Shown here one piece after another: positions 8,324-16,849 of a stretch of DNA of 64,000 nucleotides. Each line of letters opens with the position of its first letter. Position 1 is the stretch's first letter. The DNA comes from VXNE01 sp965116625 (GTDB lineage: Bacteria; Pseudomonadota; Gammaproteobacteria; Pseudomonadales; Azotimanducaceae). Made by a program: the position numbers and the translations under genes. The stretch lies in contig OZ220717.1 in the NCBI GenBank assembly GCA_965116625.1, positions 3,596,001-3,660,000 on the forward strand, in the 5' to 3' direction. The notes below the pieces were generated by a model, which saw nothing but the letters and a program-made list of their open reading frames with translations, was not told where the DNA came from and did no database searches.

Positions 8324-10255
8324 ATGATGCGAATCTCGCCCGACCGGACCATCATGCAGCCGAAGGGTTTTCGCCGGCCCACCCCCAAGCTCGCGTGGGT
8401 GATTTCGTTCGCGGCCGCGGCTGTGTTCGCCCCGCCGGCAATGTGCCGGGAACCAAGCCATGGGTTCGCGTATTTCGGCGACCTGAAATACCCGGCGGAC
8501 ATGCCTCACTTCGACTATGTCAATGCCGAGGCCCCGAAGGGCGGGCGCGTCAACGTCGGCAGCATCTCCACGTTCAACAACCTGAATCCGAACGTGGACA
8601 AGGGGAACCTTGCGCACTACATCGACCCCAGGTACGGGTCGGGCTCCTACATCTACGATCCGCTGATGCGGCGCGGAGAGGACGAGCTGGCGTCGTACTA
8701 CTGCTGGCTCGCCCAGACCGTCGAGGTTGACGACGACTACAGGTGGGTGACCTACAAGCTGCGCGAGAACGCCCATTGGCACGATGGCCGGCCGGTGACC
8801 ATGGAGGACGTCCTGTGGACCTTCGACATGATCAAGCGCAGGGGCTCCATCACGTGGCGCAAGGAATACGAACACATCGTTCGCCTGGAGCAGATCGACG
8901 CCTGGTCGTTCAGGTTCCACTTCAGCGAAGACGCCGAAAAGACACCCTTCCTGGTCATCCTGACCGCCGCGTTCGCGCCCCTGCCCAAACACTTCTGGGA
9001 GGACCGGGCCTTCGACGAGACGACCCTCGAAATCCCGCTGGGCAACGGCGCATACCGCATTGCCTCGGTGGTTCCCGGGTACAAGGTGGTGTTCGAGCGC
9101 GTGTCCGACTACTGGGGCCGTGACCTCAACGTCACCGTCGGTCATTTCAACTTCGACGAGATCCATCTCACGTATTACTTCGACAAGCGGGTCATGCTGC
9201 AGGCTTTGCGGGCCGGCCTGCTCGACTTCTACTTCGAGGAGAACGAGAACGACTTCGCCACGGCCTACGACTTCGACGGCTATCACAAGGGGCTGTTCAA
9301 GAAGGAGACCTACAGGATGGGTTATTCCTACGGCATGCACTTCGGCCTCGTCTTCAATACGCGGAGGGAACCGTTCGACGACATCCGCGTTCGGGAAGCG
9401 CTCACCCTCGCCTACAACTTCGAGTGGGCCAATCGCGTCTACTGGCACAGCGGCATGAAACGCAACAACAGCTATTTCATCCGCTCGGGGCTGCAGTCAC
9501 GCGGATTGCCCTCCGACGAGGAACTCGCATTGCTCCGGCCACTCAGGGGACAGGTTCCCGATCGCGTCTTCACGGACGCGGTGGAACTTCCGGAGAACAC
9601 TGCTCTTGGCCGCAATCGACAGACGCTGCTCCAGGCCGGTGCGCTGCTCGAAGATGCGGGTTGGGTGGTCAGGGACTTTCAGCGGGTACACGAGATCACT
9701 GGCGAGCCTCTTTCGCTTGAGATGCTGGTCACCTACCAGGACCACGAACGGATGCTGGTCCCCTTCGCGGAGAATCTCTCGCGCTTAGGCGTTGACGCGC
9801 GGTTGCGCCGCGTGGAGCGCAACATCCTGACCAACCGCTTGCGAAGCTACGACTTCGACGCGACCGTGCGCAAGCTGCGCGTGGGGGAGATGCCGGACCG
9901 CCATCGCCTGCGAAGCCAGTTCACTTCCCAGTATGCGGATCTGCCCAACATGCGGAACTACGCCGGCATCCGAAACCCCGCGATCGATCTGCTGGTCGAA
10001 AAGATTCTCGAATCGGACACGGAGCAGGAGATGAACACCGCCGGGCGCGCCCTGGATCGCGTCTTGCTTCACAGCTACTACGTGATTCCCGATGGCCATC
10101 CGGCCGGACGCCACGTCACCCACTGGACCCGTATCCGTCATCCGCCGCTCGGGTTCGAGCACATGAACTGGACGGGATTTCCGCACCTGTGGTGGGCAGC
10201 CGAGGATACGAGCACCAGAGCCGACCATGCCGTTCCGGGGTTGGACGAAAGGTAA
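8324..10255 (+). CDS. YejA-like periplasmic oligopeptide-binding protein (SBP family 5)
   Basis: 643 residues. The N-terminus is a signal peptide (KLAWVISFAAAAVFAPPAMC); Met11 (8354) is an alternative start. The mature part begins GFAYFGDLKYP and AEAPKGGRV, the typical YejA onset. It continues with the family-5 hallmarks: YDPLM, VTYKLRENAHWHDGRPVTMEDVLWTF, GNGAYRI, VFNTRREPFDDIRVREALTLAYNFEW. YejA binds peptides, for example microcin C-like compounds, and hands them to the YejBEF ABC transporter. Here no permease or ATPase gene is adjacent, so the protein is an orphan and its transporter must be encoded elsewhere. Confidence 0.88.
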   Translation: MMRISPDRTIMQPKGFRRPTPKLAWVISFAAAAVFAPPAMCREPSHGFAYFGDLKYPADMPHFDYVNAEAPKGGRVNVGSISTFNNLNPNVDKGNLAHYIDPRYGSGSYIYDPLMRRGEDELASYYCWLAQTVEVDDDYRWVTYKLRENAHWHDGRPVTMEDVLWTFDMIKRRGSITWRKEYEHIVRLEQIDAWSFRFHFSEDAEKTPFLVILTAAFAPLPKHFWEDRAFDETTLEIPLGNGAYRIASVVPGYKVVFERVSDYWGRDLNVTVGHFNFDEIHLTYYFDKRVMLQALRAGLLDFYFEENENDFATAYDFDGYHKGLFKKETYRMGYSYGMHFGLVFNTRREPFDDIRVREALTLAYNFEWANRVYWHSGMKRNNSYFIRSGLQSRGLPSDEELALLRPLRGQVPDRVFTDAVELPENTALGRNRQTLLQAGALLEDAGWVVRDFQRVHEITGEPLSLEMLVTYQDHERMLVPFAENLSRLGVDARLRRVERNILTNRLRSYDFDATVRKLRVGEMPDRHRLRSQFTSQYADLPNMRNYAGIRNPAIDLLVEKILESDTEQEMNTAGRALDRVLLHSYYVIPDGHPAGRHVTHWTRIRHPPLGFEHMNWTGFPHLWWAAEDTSTRADHAVPGLDER

Positions 10256-10338
10256 CTGGGCTCATCCGTCCGTGACCACAGCAAGCACCATCACTCAGGG
10301 TCCAGTACCCGAGGCCTGGAGCGTCAGCAGACTCCGTC

Positions 10339-11733
10339 TCAATCCGTCTTGTCCGCGTCCTCTGATCCGCTTTTCGTGCCATCCTCACTCTTGGCACCCA
10401 TCCCCGCCAGGATTATGTTCAGGTGACGATTCATGTGTTTCTCAACATCCCTGAGTTCTGCATTCAGACGCTCATCGTGGTCACGACTCCACCGCTTGAT
10501 CGCAGTCACATTGCCGGCGAGAGCTGTCAACTGTTCGGCAAGCCTGCCCGGGGGCGCCTCCGGCTTGCCCTTCTCATCCCGCTTGACCACCTCGCACTCG
10601 CCCATCCTGGCATGGCAGACGACAAGTGCCCGATCCATCACGAGCACCAGATGATTCGGTCCACCGCCGCCAACGCACGTTTTCTTCCCGATGCCAAACG
10701 ACGTTGCTACGCAACTTGCCGCCTGCTCCAGGCTTGGTGGATCGACCTTCACCGACGTCGCCGATTCCTTCATCTGCAGAAAGATCGCCGTTCGATCCGT
10801 GGTGCCCACCAGGTAGACATTGTTCAGGACACTTAGATCCATCACCGTAGCCATTTGCCTGTTGTCGATATTGTCCGGGTTCATCGTTGTCTCGAATTCC
10901 TCAAGCACCTTCGTTCCCGTTAGGTGGCCTTCGATGGAAAGTGCAACCGCCATGACCAAGACGAATGCAACGGCCATCTGCAAAGGGTGCGCCAGTATTA
11001 CGCCATGCCACCTGTAACCTCCAGGACCTCGAAAAACCTGCCTTACAATGGCAAACACAATCTCGACGACGATCAGCGCTGCAACAATCCATGGGAGGAC
11101 AAGCACGCCCTGGATGATCAGGTCCTCAAGCGTCCAGTACGCATTGGCAGCTTGACCTGCAACTGTCGCGTAATAGAACGCCATGTTGATCGCCCCGAGC
11201 GCCATCAGGACCGCAATGAACAGCGAAGCGACCTCTACGCCCGTACTGTCGGACAGTCGAAGGAACGCATGGCTGACAAAGACTGGGGGCCGAACTCGTT
11301 GTACGTCCTCAACGAGTCCACGCCAGGGAGACGAGCGCTCTTCAAGTACCTTCAACAATTCGTCCAAGCTGGACGCTTGCTCGCGTCCCAGCTCCAGCGG
11401 CTTAGCGAAGCAATCGAACAGCGACTCTCTGAGACTATTGCGGCTATCGTCGTCGAGCCTCATGGCGACGGCGCGTCGGACCAGCTTGCAACAGTTGTCC
11501 AAACGCAACGCCTGGTCCTGGGCCATACGGCGGGTACGAATGAGCCATCGCCATGAGTCCCATCTTTTCGCCCCATCGATTTGGCCAACATGGCCTAGTA
11601 CTTCCCTGGCTCGGCCGACCACCTCACTCTGCGGAAGTATGCCGGTCGCCAATTCCCTTGCCTCGGTGAGCAAACGGTCCTGGCGACTCGCGCGAATGGA
11701 CGACCAGCTTCGTAGTTTCGTAAGAATCCACAT
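10339..11733 (-). CDS. Membrane protein of unknown function, three predicted TM helices
   Basis: 464 residues, not recognised. The first 165 residues are soluble and rich in charged helices (DDDSRNSLRESLFDCFAKP). They are followed by hydrophobic segments at about 170-195 (VASLFIAVLMALGAINMAFYY), 207-235 (IIQGVLVLPWIVAALIVVEIVF) and 250-272 (LQMAVAFVLVMAVALSIEG). The C-terminal 190 residues contain a paired-cysteine region (SCVATS, KTCVGGGG, VVCHARMGECEV) and a charged tail. The gene lies convergent to the YejA-like gene (83-nt gap). The 268 nt upstream, to 12001, are non-coding and must hold its promoter and that of the divergent isomerase gene. Context gives no function. Confidence 0.6.
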   Translation of the reverse strand: MWILTKLRSWSSIRASRQDRLLTEARELATGILPQSEVVGRAREVLGHVGQIDGAKRWDSWRWLIRTRRMAQDQALRLDNCCKLVRRAVAMRLDDDSRNSLRESLFDCFAKPLELGREQASSLDELLKVLEERSSPWRGLVEDVQRVRPPVFVSHAFLRLSDSTGVEVASLFIAVLMALGAINMAFYYATVAGQAANAYWTLEDLIIQGVLVLPWIVAALIVVEIVFAIVRQVFRGPGGYRWHGVILAHPLQMAVAFVLVMAVALSIEGHLTGTKVLEEFETTMNPDNIDNRQMATVMDLSVLNNVYLVGTTDRTAIFLQMKESATSVKVDPPSLEQAASCVATSFGIGKKTCVGGGGPNHLVLVMDRALVVCHARMGECEVVKRDEKGKPEAPPGRLAEQLTALAGNVTAIKRWSRDHDERLNAELRDVEKHMNRHLNIILAGMGAKSEDGTKSGSEDADKTD

Positions 11734-12001
11734 CTATCTATCTCCCCCTGAAATCCCCTTGACCTGCTGCCGTTCTGTTTTTCAAATGGAAACACCCATG
11801 ACCCCAAGGATTACCTAATAGGAGGTCCGCGCTAGAGTGATTTCTGGTGCCAACTACCCTTTGTGGGACAATGACTTTCGGTGCGGACCGCCAACCGGAA
11901 TCCCCCGCAAGACCATCCCGGACGACGGCTGACACTTGGGGAATCCGGTCACACAATGTCCGTCGTGTAGTCTCACCTGACCATCAGGACAGGACGTTCG
12001 C

Positions 12002-12787
12002 TTGCCAAGATTCGCCGCCAACATCACTACCATGTTTCCCGACCTGCCCGTTGCCGAACGCGTGCGCGCTGCGCGGGATCTGGGTTTCTCCGCCGTGGAG
12101 TTCCTCTCGCCCTACTCCACCCCGACCGCCGAGCTAGAGCGCTGCCTTGAGGACGCGGCCCTGCGAATGATCCTGCTCAACACACCACCCGGAGACACTG
12201 CGAGAGGCGAGCGAGGATTGGCCGCGGTCCCCGGCAGGCAGGCGGATTTCAGGGATCACTTCGAACGGGCGCTGGAGTACGCACTCGCGCTCGACGTCCC
12301 GATGATCCATATCCTGGCGGGCGTCATCGCCGACAGTGATCGCGAAGCGGCGCGGCCCGAGTTCGTCGAGAACGTGCGCTTCGCAGCGGACCGGGCGGCG
12401 GGACACGACATTCGCATCCTTCTCGAGCCCCTCAACAGCCACGATACGCCGGGCTACTTCCTGACGCGCACCGATGAGGCCCGCTACTGCATCGAGGCCA
12501 TCGGCCGGGACAACGTGCGGCTTCAGTTCGACTTCTATCACCGCCAGATCATGGAAGGAAACCTGGCACGGCGCCTCGCCGACAACCTCGACATCATCGG
12601 GCACATCCAGTTCTCAAGCGTCCCGGGACGGCACGAGCCCCAGCACGGCGAAGTGAACCTGCCCTACCTGTTCAAGCTCTGCGACAAGCTCGGATACGAT
12701 GGCTGGATCGGATGCGAATACCGTCCGAAGACGACCGTGGTCGACGGATTGACCTGGGGCGAACCCTACGGGCTCGGGCTGCGCTGA
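12002..12787 (+). CDS. hyi: Hydroxypyruvate isomerase-family TIM-barrel protein
   Basis: 261 residues, the normal length. Start codon is TTG at 12002. The onset MPRFAANITTMFPDLP is characteristic of Hyi (usual form FAANLSMLF). Other family motifs are ARDLGFSAVEFLSPYS, LLNTPPGD, ALEYALALDVPMIHILAG, ILLEPLNSHDTPGYFL and QFDFYHRQIMEGN. Metal ligands Glu and His are placed as in the xylose-isomerase-like fold (E in LLEPLN, H in YHRQ, E near the end). Hyi interconverts hydroxypyruvate and tartronate semialdehyde in glyoxylate metabolism; close relatives act on other short sugars (OtnI). No glyoxylate carboligase gene is adjacent. Confidence 0.87.
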   Translation: MPRFAANITTMFPDLPVAERVRAARDLGFSAVEFLSPYSTPTAELERCLEDAALRMILLNTPPGDTARGERGLAAVPGRQADFRDHFERALEYALALDVPMIHILAGVIADSDREAARPEFVENVRFAADRAAGHDIRILLEPLNSHDTPGYFLTRTDEARYCIEAIGRDNVRLQFDFYHRQIMEGNLARRLADNLDIIGHIQFSSVPGRHEPQHGEVNLPYLFKLCDKLGYDGWIGCEYRPKTTVVDGLTWGEPYGLGLR

Positions 12788-12829
12788 GCGGCGGCCTGGC
12801 AGCTACCAGACGCGAGTGAGGCCGTATGG

Positions 12830-12919
12830 CTTCCATGGAAGTACGCATCTCCCGACGGGGGTAACCCTGGCACTTCGTTGCGCGTCAGCGGTCGGGGAGC
12901 ATTCCCCGGCCGAGGGCTC
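12830..12919 (-). repeat. 90-bp dispersed repeat, copy C
   Basis: On the minus strand this reads gagccctcggccggggaat and ends in tacttccatg, the same 90-bp unit as the copies at 18295-18384 and 28819-28908. It includes the near-palindrome GGGGAATGCTCCCC and the invariant core accgctgacgcg. It lies between hyi and a broken antitoxin gene. The as-is stop of that antitoxin frame (12920-12922) directly abuts the repeat. Confidence 0.85.
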
Positions 12920-12977
12920 CTAGCGCGCCAATCGGGTGTCGTGGCTGACGAGGCTCGCTCGCAGGCGAGCGGACGAA

Positions 12978-13228
12978 TCATCCCTCCTGGCCGAGCAACT
13001 CCTCTTCGCTCGTGTCGAAGTCGCCATGAAGGCGATCCTGACCTTTCCGTCGAGGAAGCCCACGTCTCTCTCGGGCAGATCGACCGGCTCGAACGGCTCG
13101 AACGGCACGATCATGGCAACGGGTTCCCTCGACTTTCCGTACAACACTCCGACCCGCTCGCCCGCGCGAACTGCGTCAAGCACCTTGCAAAACTGCGCCT
13201 TCAGTTCGGCAATCGGAATGGTGATCAT
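12978..13228 (-). pseudogene. Phd/YefM-type antitoxin, frameshifted near the 3' end
   Basis: Reads MITIPIAELKAQFCKVLDAV and GERVGVLYGKSREPVAMIVPFE, a clear Phd/YefM-type antitoxin. After KVRIAF the frame as given runs on as MATSTRAKRSC to a stop next to the 90-bp repeat at 12920. Restoring one G after GCCTTC gives DGDFDTSEEELLGQEG and a TGA at 12978-12980, a typical acidic C-terminus that would contact a toxin. An upstream Met at 13255 is less likely as start. No toxin gene is adjacent. This is the second antitoxin in the window with a single missing base. Confidence 0.7.
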
Positions 13229-13320
13229 GGCCGCACTCTGTTCTTTGTGTGTCACTGCGTCAAGGACAACATGTCTGTTGTCAGATGTGCGGTCGTCAGC
13301 TCACCGCCTGAGCGCCAACC

Positions 13321-14145
13321 CTACGCCGGCCAGAGCTGCATTCCGCCATCCACCCGCAGCACCTGCCCGGTGATATACGACGAATCGCTGGTGACGAAGA
13401 ACTCCACCGCCCTGGCAACCTCGTGGGGCCAGCCGTATCGGGTCAATGCGCCCGTCTCCACCTTGCGCTCGTCCCGCGTCGGGCGGCTGGCTTCGAACCG
13501 GGGCGTGATGATCTCGCCGGGAGCGATGACGTTGGCGTAGACGCCATGGGGACGAAGCTGCGCGGCGAGGCACCGCGTATATTCGTGCACGGCTGCCTTG
13601 GCGACGCTGTAGGAGACTTCGCTCTGGCGTCCGGCGAGGCCCGCGATGCTGCCGATGGTGACGATCCAACCCTCGTTCCTTTCCATCATTTCCGGCACCA
13701 CCTGCCGGCAGACGAGAATGCACGTGCGCAGGTTGCGGTCGAGGATCGTCTCGACATCGGTCAGGGAGATATTGACCGCGTCGTTGACGATGGGCTTGCC
13801 GGCGTTCTCCCCTGTGACGCCCTTTGATCCGATATCGCCGCCAGCATTGTTGACGAGGATGTCGATCCGGCCAAAGCGATCGCGTATCTCACGGACGTTG
13901 TGCGCTACCGTATCGACATCGGTCAAGTCGCCGTGCACCGCGAGCACGTCCGTTCCGTGCGTCGCCGCGATTTCCGTTGCGACGGCATCAAGCGACTCGG
14001 CCTCCCCGAGTTGTCGCGTCGATGTGGGTGTCGTTCCATGGACTGCGACCTTCGCGCCGAGGCTTGCGAGATGCTCGGCGACAACGCGGCCGATTCCGCG
14101 CGAGGAGCCCGTCACCCAGGCCACCCTGTTCTCCAGACGTTTCAT
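13321..14145 (-). CDS. Short-chain dehydrogenase/reductase (SDR)
   Basis: 274 residues. Classical SDR with the cofactor motif TGSSRGIG (about residues 12-19), NNAGG (about 92-96), catalytic Ser in TIGSIAG and YSVAK (Tyr and Lys of the triad), and a C-terminal GQVLRVDGG. It reduces or oxidises a carbonyl/alcohol with NAD(P)H. It resembles FabG/3-oxoacyl-ACP reductase-like and glucose-dehydrogenase-like members; the substrate is unknown. The start at 14145 is preceded by CAGGAG seven bases upstream, so the longer upstream frame is not used. The next gene upstream on this strand is brnA-like, 71 nt away. Confidence 0.88.
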   Translation of the reverse strand: MKRLENRVAWVTGSSRGIGRVVAEHLASLGAKVAVHGTTPTSTRQLGEAESLDAVATEIAATHGTDVLAVHGDLTDVDTVAHNVREIRDRFGRIDILVNNAGGDIGSKGVTGENAGKPIVNDAVNISLTDVETILDRNLRTCILVCRQVVPEMMERNEGWIVTIGSIAGLAGRQSEVSYSVAKAAVHEYTRCLAAQLRPHGVYANVIAPGEIITPRFEASRPTRDERKVETGALTRYGWPHEVARAVEFFVTSDSSYITGQVLRVDGGMQLWPA

Positions 14146-14216
14146 CGATATCTCCTGACCTTGATCCTGGCGAGAACGTACCTCGGACTGATAAGGCGGG
14201 TGCCGCAGGCTGCAAG

Positions 14217-14429
14217 TCAGCTTGCCCACTCCAATCGCAGCGTCTTTTTCTCCGCAGCACAGTCTCGAAGATACAAATTGATCAGGCTCTGATACGGGAT
14301 ACCACTCTGCTCGGCAAGCGAACGAAAGTAGTCAATCGTGTCTTCATCCAACCTGATCGTCAGCTGTTTTTTGGGTCTGCGCAGATAAGGGTTCTTTACC
14401 GATTTCGAAAAGTCGCAGGATTTCTTCAC
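14217..14429 (-). CDS. brnA: BrnA-type antitoxin (RHH/CopG-like), GTG start
   Basis: 70 residues. The core KKQLTIRLDEDTIDYFRSLAEQ and GIPYQSLINLYLRDCA is the signature of BrnA, the antitoxin of the BrnT/BrnA type II module, which binds BrnT and represses the operon. Start codon is GTG, overlapping the TGA of the upstream BrnT remnant (TGTGA arrangement), which is the usual coupling in intact brnTA operons. The frame is intact although its toxin is not. Confidence 0.8.
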   Translation of the reverse strand: MKKSCDFSKSVKNPYLRRPKKQLTIRLDEDTIDYFRSLAEQSGIPYQSLINLYLRDCAAEKKTLRLEWAS

Positions 14430-14503
14430 AACAAAAACTCCGAATACTGTTGGCGTTCCGAGCGATCAGCCCTCCGAGCAGAGATGATCCGGATCACATT
14501 GTA
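14426..14503 (-). pseudogene. brnT: BrnT toxin, C-terminal remnant only
   Basis: Directly upstream of brnA the minus strand reads YNVIRIISARRADRSERQQY..., then a stop at 14426-14428. VIRIISARRA is the C-terminal signature of BrnT ribonuclease toxins. Further upstream the frame continues without similarity (ERVAREH) and without the rest of the 90-residue toxin. The 5' part has been lost, and the space is taken by the promoter region of the divergent SulP gene. Confidence 0.7.
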
Positions 14504-14576
14504 GTGTTCTCTCGCTACTCTCTCCAAAGGGGCACGGGCCTTCCATCACTTGCTATAGTCGGTCGCGCTATGGGGC

Positions 14577-16847
14577 GTGGAGCGTATTGTGTCGGTTACT
14601 CGTGGCCAAAGTCAGACGGGGGAGTCATTGGACAGGGTGGAAGGGAATTCGACCAGGACGTTGGCGACCAACATCAAGGAGCGCGTACTGACCAAGAGAA
14701 CGCTGCTCGCATTCACGGTCGGCTGCGTTTCCGGACTGACCGTCGTGGTCGGCGAGATCTCCCTCGCAACGGTCGTCTTCTCGGGTCCCATGGCACCGTA
14801 TGCCGCCCAAGGGGTCGGCCTCGTACTGTTCGGCAGTTTCGCTGGCTGCCTGGTGATCGCGCTGACGAGCGGTTTTCTGGGTGCGGTCTCCGCGCCGCCG
14901 GTTCCGACGCTGATCGTGCTTGCAGTGATCGGGGGCGCATTGGCACTGGAAGGCGATGCGTTGTTCGCAACGATGGTCGCGATCATCGTGCTGTGCGCGT
15001 TCGCGACCGGCCTCATCATGTTGCTGATCGGACGTTTCGACCTGACCAACCTCGTCCGGTTCATCCCCTACCCCGTCTCATCCGGCTTCGTCGCCGGCAC
15101 TGGAGGCGTGGCGTGCCTCGTGGCCCTGTCCCTGATGGGAATCAGGTTCGATCGGGAGTCGTTGGCCGTCCTCTTCGATCCGTTTGTCGCAGCCAATTGG
15201 GGTATCGGCATCGTTTACGGCGTCGGGCTCTACCTTGCGACGAAACTCTGGAACAGCTTTCTGCTGCTGCCTGTCAGTTTCCTCGCCACTGCCGCGTTGT
15301 GTCATGTGGGGTTCATGGTGCTGGGGATCTCGGGCGACGAAGCCAGGACGGCCGGACTCCTGTTTGCCAGCATTTCCGACGGCCATCTCTGGCCCGCCTT
15401 CGGCCTGGAAGATCTCGCTCTCGTGGATTGGGGGTCGGTCGCGGGACAGATTCCCAACATGCTGACGCTGCTGCTTGTCACGTTTCTGTGCATCGTCATG
15501 TACATCGGCGGGCTGGAGCTTGCCGCCAATCGGGACCTGGACTGGAACCGGGAATTCCGACTCGTAGGACTTGCGGCCTTCGTCGCCGGTCTGGGCGGCG
15601 GACCACCCGGTTGCCAGGTCGTGCCGACGTCCATGCGCAGCCTGATGTTCGGTGTCGACATGCGATTCACCGGTGTCGTCGCCGCCCTCCTGATCGGTTC
15701 CACCCTGCTCTTCGGCGATGCGCTGCTGAAACACCTCCCCGTGCCGCTGTTGGGCGGCGTCCTGCTCTTTACAGGCATCGCCATACTCGAAGAATGGCTG
15801 GTCAGGATCAAAAGGCGTGTCCCCGCTACGGACTACGCGATCATCGTCGTGATGTTCCTGACCATCACGATCTTCGGCTTCTTCGAGGGCGTCGGGGTCG
15901 GCATGCTGATCACCATCGCCTTCTTCGTCGTGCGCCTCGGCCGCATGGACGTGATCGAGTCCCGGTACACGGCCCGCGAGCGCCGCAGCAATCGGAGCCG
16001 CCCCATCCCCGATCGCGCGATCCTTCAAGCGGAAGGTGCGCGGGCCCAGGCTTACCGGCTCCAGGGGTACGTGTTCTTTGGCAGCGGCTACCCGCTGGCC
16101 GACCAACTCAAGGAGTCGCTCAATGACGAACCGCGACCAAAGTGCATCCTGCTCGACCTCGAAGCAGTCTCCGGCTTCGACTTCTCGGCCGTAAACGCGC
16201 TGTGCCGTTTCATGCACGCCGCCCGGAGCGAGGGAACGCGGATAGTGATCTGCGCCGCGTCCGACCGGTTTGCAGGCGAACTCAAGCGCAATCTTCCCGC
16301 CCCCGTCTTCGACAACCTCCATTTCAGGGCGGACGCCGACCTCGGTCTCGAACTATGCGAGGACATGCTCATTGAGGACTACCGGGGAGACGACGACACG
16401 GAAGCCGGCGCATTGCTGGATAGGGTCGCGGACGCGATGGAGCGGCATCTCGACAGCCAGTCCGAGTTCGAAGCGCTGGTCGAGGCGCTTGGCGACTGGG
16501 TACAGGTGCGCCACTACGGGCCCGACGAGTCCATCGTCGCCGCCGATGCCGCGTCCGCAGGCCTTCAGTTGATGACCACCGGCCGCGCTTCCGTATTCGA
16601 CGAGCAAGGCGAGCGAGTCGGCCAGCGCGGTCCAGGCGATGTCGTCGAGGCACGTATTCTCCGCGGACCGCAAGCGCCGGCACGCGACACCGTGACCGAC
16701 GTCGCCTGTCAGACCGTCGTCCTTAGCTCCGCGGCCTTGAGCCTGCTCGAAGAAAGCGACAGCGCACTGGCATTGCGGTTGTATCGTTATATTCTGGCAA
16801 CTGATCGCCAGCTACCGGCACACGCCGGCTCGAACCAGCAGGAGTAG
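14577..16847 (+). CDS. SulP-family anion transporter with STAS and cNMP-binding-like domains
   Basis: 756 residues. Residues about 40-440 form the SulP membrane domain (10-14 hydrophobic helices; VRFIPYPVSSGFVAGTG and GLGGGPPGCQVVPTSMRS are the conserved SulP stretches). Residues about 485-600 form a STAS domain (CILLDLEAVSGFDFSAVNAL). Residues about 630-740 look like a cyclic-nucleotide-binding-type beta barrel (VRHYGPDESIVAADA, RGPGDVVEARI). SulP proteins move sulfate, bicarbonate or dicarboxylates. The stop is 2 nt before the PKS start, and the AGGAG used by the PKS lies inside this gene, so the two are co-translated. Bicarbonate supply for malonyl-CoA would be one reason for the link (inference). 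The GTG start at 14577 is uncertain. Confidence 0.85.
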   Translation: MERIVSVTRGQSQTGESLDRVEGNSTRTLATNIKERVLTKRTLLAFTVGCVSGLTVVVGEISLATVVFSGPMAPYAAQGVGLVLFGSFAGCLVIALTSGFLGAVSAPPVPTLIVLAVIGGALALEGDALFATMVAIIVLCAFATGLIMLLIGRFDLTNLVRFIPYPVSSGFVAGTGGVACLVALSLMGIRFDRESLAVLFDPFVAANWGIGIVYGVGLYLATKLWNSFLLLPVSFLATAALCHVGFMVLGISGDEARTAGLLFASISDGHLWPAFGLEDLALVDWGSVAGQIPNMLTLLLVTFLCIVMYIGGLELAANRDLDWNREFRLVGLAAFVAGLGGGPPGCQVVPTSMRSLMFGVDMRFTGVVAALLIGSTLLFGDALLKHLPVPLLGGVLLFTGIAILEEWLVRIKRRVPATDYAIIVVMFLTITIFGFFEGVGVGMLITIAFFVVRLGRMDVIESRYTARERRSNRSRPIPDRAILQAEGARAQAYRLQGYVFFGSGYPLADQLKESLNDEPRPKCILLDLEAVSGFDFSAVNALCRFMHAARSEGTRIVICAASDRFAGELKRNLPAPVFDNLHFRADADLGLELCEDMLIEDYRGDDDTEAGALLDRVADAMERHLDSQSEFEALVEALGDWVQVRHYGPDESIVAADAASAGLQLMTTGRASVFDEQGERVGQRGPGDVVEARILRGPQAPARDTVTDVACQTVVLSSAALSLLEESDSALALRLYRYILATDRQLPAHAGSNQQE

Positions 16848-16849
16848 AC

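Noticed and set aside
8288..9448. Upstream extension of the EthD-like gene on the minus strand
   Set aside because: Extends through the antisense of the YejA-like gene; homology to EthD begins at the Met at 8287.
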